Source: Mesaphorura yosii
Taxonomy: Eukaryota > Arthropoda > Collembola > Poduromorpha > Tullbergiidae
Assembly: GCA_009869945.1 (NCBI GenBank)
Contig: WIXG01000794.1
Span: 1 to 21,237, forward strand
Direction: 5' to 3'
Length of the DNA stretch: 21,237 nt
Of the stretch, positions 12,459-21,237 are shown in pieces (position 1 is the stretch's first letter; each line of letters opens with the position of its first letter). The position numbers and the translations under genes are program-made. A model generated the notes under the pieces. That model had not been told where the DNA came from, searched no databases, and was given only the letters and a program-made list of their open reading frames with translations.

Positions 12459-15400
12459 TTACTTCAAAGGTAAATTGGCTTGTGAAAATCCACCACGTTG
12501 CTGCTGCTCTTCTTTCTGGCCTTTATTTACGGCTGCGCTGCGAGTTACACACGTTTCACTTGCCATTGGAGTTGGCTGACGAGTAATTTATGCGATGGTG
12601 CCTTTGAATGGGATCAGAAGTGTGGAATGGTTCGGGTGGGCACGAACCAAACACATATCGCTCACAGCACCAACCTTTTTCCTCATTAAATTTTCACGGA
12701 CTGTTGCGATGTCAGAACGACAGTCAAGCGGAACCTGCCGACAAACTGGGTTTCTGAAGCGTGCCTAATTCCCGTCTAATTAGGAGCCTGGGCTGACGAT
12801 ATAATCACTCTCATTTTCACCTGGATTTACGAGTCACCTACTCTTTGTCTCGTCATCTTTCTCTCCAGATGTCAAACTTTCGACTCGGAACCCCATTGTG
12901 AGGCTAAGCGACACGAGGCTCTGCTGCTGCTGCTACTTCATAATGCAAGACAACTTTTGTGCGTGGCGATTATTGTCCCTTGTGTTGAAAATTAAATTGC
13001 ATAGAGAAATGTGAAAATGACGACATAAACTCAAGTTGGTCGAGTCGGGCCGTGTTGAAGCGACGATTAGAATTGCAAAGGAGCAATACAAGGGGGTTAA
13101 ATAACTGAACATGTGCGGCAGACGCCGTCCAAGGCCGAAGCATGGTGCGACACTGGTCGCAGTGCTCCGACGCTATGGATGGGATATTAATAAATGAGGC
13201 TCCCTATAGAGGATTCATAAATTTGTGGATGAGAGTTTCTTATTATCATTATTATTAATATTATTATAGTTGGGGGGTGTAAGTTAGTGCTAGGGTCCTC
13301 CTCTCTTGAAACCCCAATTATGTTCGCAGCGACCGGAGACTCGAATGCGAATGAAGGGTGAAAATGGAAAAGTTGGGATAAAGTTTACCTATGGGAGTTC
13401 CAACACAAATTACAACTTATCTGCATCCAAGCTCATTATATGATTACCCACACGCAGGCGACACAAAATAGCACAACACACTACTACTTCGTGGAATTTT
13501 GCGACGACTTTGCTGCTCATTCGCTCGCTCCGCACATAGTTTCTCTCGAAAACTCGGTTGCAGAGTTGCTCTTTGAATATTTAATGTTTGCAATTCGACC
13601 TCGATTTACTCGCAAGGGGACTTGCGGATGAGAAAATTGTGCTCTCATTTCGTTCCCGATATCAGTGTGGTTTCGTCTCCTGGGAAAGTGGAAGCGAAGA
13701 ACAAGATGACATTATTGCATTACAGGAATGAGATTCAATAAATACGCGTAATGGTTTTGTTCCGGCCCTCACTCTCCAATGCGACGAAAGGGCCCGGCCT
13801 GGGCCCAGTTCAAAGCAATTAGAATGGGACCGACACCGCTTCTCTTTCTTGAAAAAGAATGATGGTACCGTGCTGTCAGTTCTGTAGCACATGCCTCAAA
13901 CACGATTGTACGATTGAAGCATTGTGCCCTTACCGGCTCATGTTCTCGCGATGTTGTACAAAATTCAAAACGATCTTGTTCCCACTAATTAATGCCCAAT
14001 TCCTTAGTTACGGTTTTCCCTTTGCCTGATCTGAATTTCCCTGTGTCACTCATTAATTTGCACAAATTCTGCCTTTTGCATCTGCCCAAAACCATGTTGA
14101 AACGAGCAAAGAATTTTGCACGAAGTTTGTTAATGTGACAATCTGGTTACTCATATGATCAGATCTCGGATTATGGGTGTATTTCAATAAATTCTCTCTG
14201 CTCAGGTTAGGTATGTGGGACATCTTTCGAGAAGTTTGCACTCAAGATCACCGAAGCGGAGGGTTTAGTGCGAGTGCAGGAGGTCAAAGTGAATGAGTGA
14301 TTGTCTCAATCGCATCGAGTTTCCTCATCTTAAGATCTGGCAACAACAGAGAACAGGAAGTGGAACTCATCAAAGTAATTCTTCTTTGCCACCCGCTCGT
14401 TGCCTGACATGAGCAGCCCCAACAGAGACAAGCTGAACGAATATCAGAATGGTTTCGTGCATTTACAAATCAACAGGAAATAAACCAAGACAGAAATTCT
14501 AAGTAAAGCTTGACAAAGTGTGGGGTTCGATATTTATACTCCAGGTAGACGGGCAGAGTGAACTCGAACTTCAAGATTGAACTTTTGTGTTTTAAATGTT
14601 TGGAGCCCCAGTCTCAATCTTTAACAGTTTTCCTGCAACAAGGTCCAAATTGTAGGCGAAATTGTGTGCTATGCCATTCAAAGTCGACGGCTGAACCAAC
14701 TATTTAGAAGCTCAGATGAGACCCAAATAAAAGTTTTCGCTGGAGTTTAGCAAGAAGCCATTCAAAATGATGTAGTGTAAGAAGCATGACATGTATGGAC
14801 GATCAGACAACAGATTGGTGACCCGTGTTCTAAGTCCTGGTAACATCATCCTCTTCTTGACTCCTGGAGTTATATGGCCTAATATTTTGTGCATCTTACT
14901 CGGAGTTATTGAATTATGTCGTTATATTCGTCATGTAAGAATACCTTCGTAATCGCAATGTGAGTTGCTTGACATCAAAAGTCGTTTTCCCTGGAAATCG
15001 CCAACTGGTCTGATTTTTATATCGTCTAATAAAAAGTATATTCTTTTGTCCTTCCTTTCTAGCAATCTTACTCTTCTTGTTGCTCTTCTATTGTTCATTG
15101 TTCTGTGGTCAATTTACTCAACGATCTTGGTGACTGTGGCAGCCTTAAACAACCTGCCTGAAGTGCCGTCGATCACTGATCATCATTCCTTTCTAGCAAT
15201 TACTTTTATTAAACATTCAAGACTCCTTCAAGCCGAACCTCTTCACGACACAATCTTAGATTGATTAACGGTTGGCTTCACGGCTCGTCGCCTGTAAAAG
15301 GAGCCTTTCACCTGGAATCTGACCGAGTCGGTCGTGTAAAATATATTTAATAAGAAGTTGGCATACATTCCTGGGCTACACTTTAGAATAACGAATAACC

Positions 15401-18400
15401 CACCCTTCCAAAAGCAGTATGGAGTGGTGGAAATTGGGAATATTTGCCAAGGAAAGGAGTAAATAAGTTGTCTGACTTGATTTGATGGCGGCTGTCAGCT
15501 GCGCAGGAGACCTCATTACTCACTTGCAGACTTGAGCAGACTTTCGGCCCGCGTACGGTTGAAACACACACCGCCACCGACTCTCGAATGAATGCGAGCA
15601 GGCGTGTCCAAATTGCCCAGCAACGCTGCTACCTGCTTAACGGAAATGCCGACTTTTAGTTAATTCATTCATTTCAATTATCCGCAAAGAGCGGTTGACT
15701 TTGTTATCTATTTCGACTCGCCTCACTTCACCTCGCTTCTTCGCAGGCATTCAAGCAGGAAGAGAAACGCGGAGACTTGAGTCAGTCCAACTCAGAACCG
15801 ATTCATTCGCATGGACTGAGGCAGTATGCCTAGCACCTAATCCGAAGCATTCCTTCATTACAGCAGGCTAGGAGCCACAACTTTTATCAGTGCTCAAAAC
15901 CCGGTTCAAATCAATACGCATTATGCAAGAAGAGTCGGGGACACGAAGCACAGAGTCGCAGTCACTTCTGCCGACTTCGTAAACATATTGGTCTTCCTCA
16001 AAACCCAACCGATTTACTTCTATTTAACCTTACAAACTAATTGGTCTCATTTCCCGTCGCCGTCACTAATCACGTCAACTTTCAAGCGTCCGCCCGAAAA
16101 GACACAGCCAATCGCTCCTTGACACTTCACATGTGAGTTGAAAATGCTTTTGCCGTCGCAAGCTGCAGTCAAGAATACGTACATCATTACTGTAGGAGTC
16201 TGCACGGCAATTGAAACCCATAATAATAATTTGTAATAGTCCCGCCTCAATCGGTGGTTCCCACATCCAGTCTATCTTTTGACCTTTGATCGATTTGATA
16301 GCATTATGTTAACGAGAAGCTGAATTATAAAGTTAGCATAAATATGGGTATGAGTGCAGTGCAGTGCTGCAAAGTGCCTCGCGTTCACACGAAAAATGCA
16401 CTACTCATGCTCTTCCTACTCTGCGAAAACGCTCTACTCGCCGGGCTCGTGTAGGCTTTCTATTTTAACTCTTCACTCGTAATCCGATTTATTTTAATCG
16501 GCAACAACTGTGATTTCCCCCTTAAATAATGCATTTTCACTTCTTACACTCGTCCCGAGTGTGTCCTAATTGGACGAATGAACTTGCACCCAGCTTGGAC
16601 GCCTGGACCCCGATTGACGAGACGCGGACTTGCTTTCCTGCGAACGATGGGTCGAGTTAGCGGCAAGATTGAAATGGAGAAAGAGCGTTTGTTGCGATCA
16701 GTTGTTTTCGATGTTCGATGCCCGTAGAAAAGAAATCTTGGTCTCCCTCTTTCTTCTTTATCTCTGGAGGGACCTGCTCTTCGCGTGCGTATCCTAATCT
16801 ATCGCACACCCACGAGGAACACGAGCAGCAGACGAAAATGATCGCAGTCGGAATCAAATCGCTTTCGCAAGATTGAATTGAGCAGGAAATTGGAAACTAC
16901 ACGCTACGCTTGTTTTTAATAGTAGGCTTCACACTTGTTATTAATACCACCTATTATTTACGAGCCCCATTTCTTTTCCGACCGCTTCTCTTTAACTCCC
17001 TTGTGACTACGCCACGCTCTTCACTCGGACCAGCCAGAACCCGTATTCAATTTCCAATTCGGTGCGGAGGAGCTAGCCGAGTTGAGATTGCGGAGTCCCC
17101 GAGTTGATGCCTCCATTGTATTGGAAATCCCTTTTAAGGATAAGTAAAGCTCTAATTTGGGCATAATGGCTTTGACTCTCAAGAAAGTTGAATGTGATTT
17201 GAAAGTATTGTTTCGGCATCGGAGTCGAGTTGGAAATGATGATAATGTTATATAAGAATTAGAGTCTCCAGTCTACTGAGGAGACGAGCCCTGGTTGGCG
17301 CTGTGGATGGGATGGTTGGGAGCGGTAGTGATGGGTTCCATGTGTGGGATAAGTGAGGAGCGAGCAATTGAGGGCCTAATTACCCGGCCCATTAGGTACG
17401 TTGGAATCAAATGAGGGATCGGTCTCCTTGGCTCTATTTGTGTCCCGTCATTACGAGATAAAGTTCTGCGGAATCGCTCAACCAGAAAATGAAACCATCA
17501 ACTATTTACTAGAGTCGACGCGTGTTTGGAGCTTTACAAACCTGCGGTTCAACCAGAGACTCAAGTCTCTCCACTTTGTCTGCAGCTTACATTCCACACT
17601 GCACGTAGCGCAGTTGCTCTGCGTCCTCACATTACTCCGGCCCTGCCAGCCACAGTGCAGCCTGTGCCTGCAAACAGGAAAAAGAAAGAAGTGTGGCCGC
17701 ACTAACTCTTGAGACTTCAACACAGATTCCGAATTCTAGTATTCCACCCACCGATAAACCTTCTCCACTCTCTCCCGTATTAACTTATAAACTCTTTTGT
17801 TTCAGTCTAAAGAGATTTTGGCTCAAATTAGAAGTAGTAGAGCAAATCACAGTTTAATTGTCCTTGTAAAGACACGAGAACTTGGCGCACTACGCGAGAT
17901 GTAGTGAGTAAATCTCTCCTCATTTATTACCCTATTACAGACGCATCGCCACTCAACCCCACCACGCCTGCCCCTCCTCCCTTCAAAGCAGAAGCTGAGC
18001 AGCCTCAAACCGAGCCTGAGATTTGGAGCAAAACACATTTAGAAAAATAAAGCACTAGCTTTCATAGACTTTAGCGATTATGCAAAAAGAATAAATCTTC
18101 ATGGGAACTCAACAGACGTAAAAACGTACGAAAGTATGCGTGGAACAAACAAAAGGCCACCTAAAAATGGAAGTGAAAGTCTCTTTCCGGTACCACAATC
18201 GACATGCATGGCGAATTGAATGCGATTGATCCCTACGAGCAAGCACAGCAAATGATAATACAACTGAGATCCCTTTTATATGCTTAACTGAGAAACCTAC
18301 CAAGAAATATTATAATAATAAGGCTCTGAGCTCCCGTGACTGCTTGCCGTACATTAGCTTCGGCTAAGGACTGGAATTCGAGACAGGTGCGCGGTTACTC

Positions 18401-18540
18401 ACACTCAAATTATGACCTCACTTCACTGATCCCTTTCTCTTGCTTTCATCTGTCATGGCGGAATTCGAATCGGATCTGGTTAACGTCCTCCGTCGAACAA
18501 GCGTCGCATTTGTCCTTTTCAAGCCGTGAACTGCGTAAAC
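12459..18540. other. Gene-poor region downstream of slouch
   Basis: About 6 kb has no supportable gene on either strand; the open frames present are short, unrelated to known families as far as I can tell, and of chance length. Small features are a CTG run (12920-12934), an ATT-rich microsatellite (13240-13269), and paired GGGCCC sites (13790-13806). Scattered TAATTA/CTAATT motifs occur, for example CTAATTAGG near 12776-12784 and near 17375. It could hold distal enhancers or an unseen intron. Confidence 0.5.
13240..13269. repeat. ATT microsatellite, imperfect
   Basis: TATTATCATTATTATTAATA continues into TTATTATAG. It is a short, imperfect trinucleotide repeat with no evident function. Confidence 0.85.
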
Positions 18541-18760
18541 ACTAATTAAGAATCTGTTGCAAAGTGTTATGGTTCTGGTTGCTGGTGCGAATGGAAGGAC
18601 GGAATTAGGAAACCGTTTCTACCAATCCTTTCACTCGGCAATATGTGAACTAATTAAGAGACAATTAAGATGGGAATTTGACGAGGCTCAGGACTAATTA
18701 GTCATTCTATAAATGCGTGTACATAACTCAGCGCTTCCGTAATGATGTCATTAATTATTG
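18541..18760. promoter_or_regulatory. TAATTA-rich cluster, candidate homeodomain-bound element
   Basis: Within about 220 bp there are ACTAATTAAG (18541), GGAATTAGG (near 18602), AACTAATTAAGAG (near 18650), CAATTAAG (near 18663), GACTAATTAGTC (18692-18703) and ATTAATTATT (near 18748). The fifth is a perfect 12-bp palindrome around TAATTA, a shape that binds paired or dimeric homeodomains. Such clusters are typical of enhancers for homeobox target genes, including autoregulated ones. Its position about 6 kb downstream of slouch makes slouch a possible target. This is motif-based inference only. Confidence 0.3.
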
Positions 18761-19797
18761 TAGACTTTTTTCTCCATTATTTCCAGCTCTCTCGCTCTCG
18801 TCCGCCCCAACTTGCAACTTGTGCCGTTCATATTATGAGTTGGCAAGAAATTCGCAGGAGTTTGTTCGCATTGTTGTGGGACGGAATTTGAGTTGTCTGG
18901 TGAGAGCGTGGAATAACACATATTTATTGCTGGAAAGTTGAACATGAATTTTCGATTCATTTTTGCCGCTATTATTTTGATCGTGCACTGTGCTCCGTTA
19001 ACTGCCGATGGGATAATGCGAACCGCACTCACTCTCTACACGCAGACTGCGTTTAGAAACTGTTGAGATGTGATTCGAATAATCCATAATTGATAGGCTG
19101 GGATTGTGGGAACTGAGAAGATCAAATGAGATGAATGCCCCATGCGAGCTACTGTAGCATGTGATGTGATCTAATGTAGTATGGGTGTATAGAGCGTGGC
19201 GTTGAAGAATTCTTCGGTTAAAAGTCTTCCTTCTCCGAGGCGGAGGCAAACGTGTCTGCACTATTATTATTTTTATGTAATATTGTAAAGTCTACCATTG
19301 TAAAATGGTTGGTATATTTCCGCTGTTCGGTACTACATACTAAACAACGTCCTGCATCAAAAACGCTGTCTGCACCCTTTCATCATCTTTTTCCTTTGGT
19401 GAGAACAGAAGCAGACGGCGGTGCCTGCTAAAAAACCAAAGGTCTGCATTCGCCACCCTACCCCTAAACATGTCAGCCAGGATTTCTCAAAGACTAAGCG
19501 AGATATCGAAAAAATGACCGAAACACAAAAGACGCGTATTCCGGCCTAGATTTGCGAACTGGTCAAACAAGCATTTCCGGTCATCCTATTGTTACTTTCG
19601 GGCAGTTGAAACTCGAAAAACCATGTTTTTCGGTTATATCTTTTTTCTGTGAAGACTTTTATCGTAATTTTTTTTCAGTTTTCAATTCTAGAATATATTT
19701 GGCACATATTAGGTTTCTCATCATCAAAATCAAGTGTGCCGTTTCGGAGATACAGGGCTCCAAATTTTTCCAGTTGTCAATTCTAGAATATATTTTT
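18761..19797. other. No gene seen; left flank of Helitron segment
   Basis: There is no convincing gene. A near-identical 25-bp direct repeat occurs at 19676-19700 and 19771-19795 (24 of 25 bases match, core TCAATTCTAGAATATATTT), both after a T/C-rich run and CAG. A small stem CGAAAAA-CCATG-TTTTTCG lies at 19614-19632. The frame that later encodes Helitron sequence is open from 19552, but its first 80 or so residues do not look like any transposase domain. Confidence 0.4.
19676..19795. repeat. 25-bp direct repeat, 95-bp spacing
   Basis: CAGTTTTCAATTCTAGAATA (19676 on) recurs as CAGTTGTCAATTCTAGAATA (19771 on), and both continue TATTT. The second copy abuts the start of Helitron-like coding sequence at about 19798, so the pair may mark a rearrangement boundary. 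Confidence 0.85.
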
Positions 19798-20247
19798 CTG
19801 CCTACATTCCTTAAGGAGGACAGACATCGCATGATTATGAAAGAGACTCTGAACGATGAGCAGCCCAAGTTTTGTCTAAATATTATTGATCGTTATGAGA
19901 ATCGACCCCGGTCACTTGAGAACTTGTGCCTATACGAATTTGCGGCCATATATGCACCAAAAACAGGATACAAGGACGAAACTGGGGAATTTAATTATAA
20001 TGATGAAATTGAAGAAGAGCCAGAAAATTCAAACTTAATTACATTATTGAGTAGGAAAGGTAAAATGTATAAACGGACAAAGGAAGCAGTAATTCAATGG
20101 CCTAACTTTGACCCTCATAAGGAACCGGACAATTATTATTACTCCCAATTATTACTATACATGCCTTTCCGGACAGAAGACTTTTGTGATAACAATCAAT
20201 CGCCTAAAACTAAACGAGATTGTTTGAGTTTGCGGAACTTACAATAA
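19798..20247 (+). pseudogene. Helitron Rep/helicase linker region, fragment
   Basis: The plus-strand frame from about 19798 to TAA at 20245-20247 carries the segment that precedes the helicase in Helitron transposon proteins. IIDRYENRPRSLENLCLYEF (near 19880-19941) matches the family's 'YxxRPxxLExLCLAEFAxxY' block. KEPDNYYYSQLLLYMPFRTE (near 20119-20178) matches 'K.DPEnYYYxxLLLFxPWRxE'. An acidic stretch (DEIEEEPEN) and a basic one (KGKMYKRTK) lie between. The upstream Rep endonuclease with its HUH motif and Tyr residues is absent. The frame is continuous with the helicase segment starting at 20248 apart from the single stop codon. This is a truncated element or part of a deletion derivative. 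Confidence 0.8.
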
Positions 20248-21024
20248 ATGTACGGTAAGGGGGAGTCGATCCGCTTGGGGGTATTTGCAGCGGGACAACT
20301 CACACACGATGACATCCATGCGCTCAGTGAGCGATTGTTGGACACAAAAAATCCTGCGATGGATCCTTCAACGTTCAGCAATTGTACGTGGGTCTTTAAT
20401 ACACTACGTGATGTGGCCATGCATAACAGTCGGAGGACTGCTGAATTGCGTGAGCATTTACGACCAATTGGCCAGAAGATGTTTACAATTAAAGCGAGGG
20501 ATTTCAAAGCAGGAACACGTGACACATGCCCTCCAGAATTAATTCCAAAAAAGGTGAACATATGCGATGGCTTAAATACCACCACTCAGTTAGGAGTTGG
20601 GAGCAGGGCCATGTTACGATATAATATAGACGTTAGCAAGGGTCTCGTCAACGGTGCATGTGGCGAAGTGGTGAAGTTTGAGTGGTCACTCTTTCGACGA
20701 GTTCAGCAGAATGAAGGCGAGCAGCCCACGAAGGTTTATGTCAAGTTTGATCATGAAATCCCAGGATATATTGATAATATTTACCCAATTCAAATGGTGT
20801 CAGTTAGCTTCTATGGAAAGCGTCATGTGTACATCACGACGGAGCAGATTCCCCTCATACTGGCATGGGCAGTCAACACCCACAAAATGCAGGGTGTTAC
20901 CCGGGAGCGCATTGTTGTCGACTTGGGGAATAGTATGTTCGCGAAGGGAATTGCGTACGTTGCACTCAGCCGTTGCCGTACCCTGAATGGCCTAGCGATT
21001 TGCCATTTCAACGCAGCAAAATAA
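20248..21024 (+). CDS. Helitron Pif1-like helicase, C-terminal half
   Basis: An open frame of 258 residues starts with an ATG directly after the upstream stop and in the same frame. LTHDDIHAL (residues 18-26) and the following 40 residues match the Pif1 segment after motif III. LGVGSRAMLRYNIDVSKGLV (115-134) then NGACG is the 'GxxVMLxxNxDxxxGLvNG' block. LILAWAVNTHKMQGVT (203-218) is motif V and GIAYVALSRCRTLNGLAI (234-251) is motif VI with its arginine finger region. Walker A, Walker B and motif III are missing, so ATP hydrolysis is not expected. About 300 residues that normally lie between the linker and this part are deleted. The open frame with no internal stop suggests a recent deletion or some selection. 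A polyadenylation-type AATAAA follows at 21131-21136. Confidence 0.85.
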   Translation: MYGKGESIRLGVFAAGQLTHDDIHALSERLLDTKNPAMDPSTFSNCTWVFNTLRDVAMHNSRRTAELREHLRPIGQKMFTIKARDFKAGTRDTCPPELIPKKVNICDGLNTTTQLGVGSRAMLRYNIDVSKGLVNGACGEVVKFEWSLFRRVQQNEGEQPTKVYVKFDHEIPGYIDNIYPIQMVSVSFYGKRHVYITTEQIPLILAWAVNTHKMQGVTRERIVVDLGNSMFAKGIAYVALSRCRTLNGLAICHFNAAK

Positions 21025-21237
21025 TTAAGGACTGATAGTTATTCCTCATGTTGTGAGAAAGCACTAGGTGAAGTGATAAGATTACGTGCGCAAAATGAAA
21101 ACCAAAACGAATTGTAATGCAAAAGTAAGAAATAAACAAATATATTCCTAGGGAAAAGGTCTTCCTTTGGTGAGGCGCGATAAAAAGTATGAAATAATTT
21201 TTTTTAATTTTGCGCATAATTCGTGGACTGTTCTCGC
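21025..21237 (+). other. 3' flank of Helitron segment
   Basis: There is no gene. AATAAA occurs at 21131-21136. TTCCTTTGGTGAG at 21162-21174 also occurs at 19391-19403, on the other side of the Helitron segment. A definite Helitron terminus (short hairpin then CTRR) was not found, so the element edge is unknown. Confidence 0.4.

Noticed and set aside
12498..12689. Short frame with a hydrophobic start after slouch
   Set aside because: It starts with a non-ATG codon and lies after the slouch polyadenylation signal. It has no family features.
13790..13806. Paired GGGCCC sites forming an imperfect palindrome
   Set aside because: It is too short and isolated to interpret.
14965..15264. Plus-strand frame with a hydrophobic, membrane-like stretch
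   Set aside because: It begins without an ATG, and its T-rich DNA gives hydrophobic codons automatically. No splice context or family similarity was seen.
15903..15912. GGTTCAAATC resembling a tRNA B box
   Set aside because: The conserved final CC is missing, and no A box, anticodon arm or acceptor pairing could be fitted upstream.

Overview
The window is animal nuclear DNA, almost certainly from an arthropod. Genes are split by GT-AG introns, one complete gene is the NK-family homeobox gene slouch/NK1, short (CCTAA)n runs of the arthropod telomere type occur, and decayed Tc1, PIF/Harbinger and Helitron transposons lie between the genes. A springtail or other hexapod is possible, but the sequence alone does not settle this. 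No operons, CRISPR arrays or rRNA genes are present, and no convincing tRNA was found.

Layout. 1-3290: a minus-strand terminal exon that may come from a divergent ionotropic receptor-like gene (532-834), GC-rich repeat-like DNA with a possible retroelement primer-binding site (1735-1896), a frameshifted Harbinger transposase piece (1970-2180), and a 188-bp tandem duplication (2614-2989). 3295-5252: a complete four-exon plus-strand gene for a secreted protein of 314 residues with six ricin-B-type (QxW) repeats, so probably two beta-trefoils. Its third intron holds a roughly 400-bp inverted-repeat element. 6140-6786: a Tc1-like transposase fossil. 8562-12292: the four-exon slouch/NK1 gene of 409 residues, read directly across consistent splice phases. 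12293-19797: about 7.5 kb with no gene I can support, but with TAATTA-rich patches, including a perfect 12-bp palindromic homeodomain-type site. 19798-21024: a Helitron-derived segment in which the linker and the C-terminal half of the Pif1-like helicase are joined across an internal deletion.

The two well-supported host genes are unrelated in role: one is a developmental transcription factor, the other a secreted carbohydrate-binding-type protein. Each sits in its own transcription unit on the plus strand, and the rest is largely transposon debris and possible cis-regulatory DNA. I did not find a clearly new biological system. The most unusual items are the double-trefoil lectin with its hairpin-forming intron, the truncated Helitron helicase with a long open frame, the 188-bp duplication, and the TAATTA cluster downstream of slouch.
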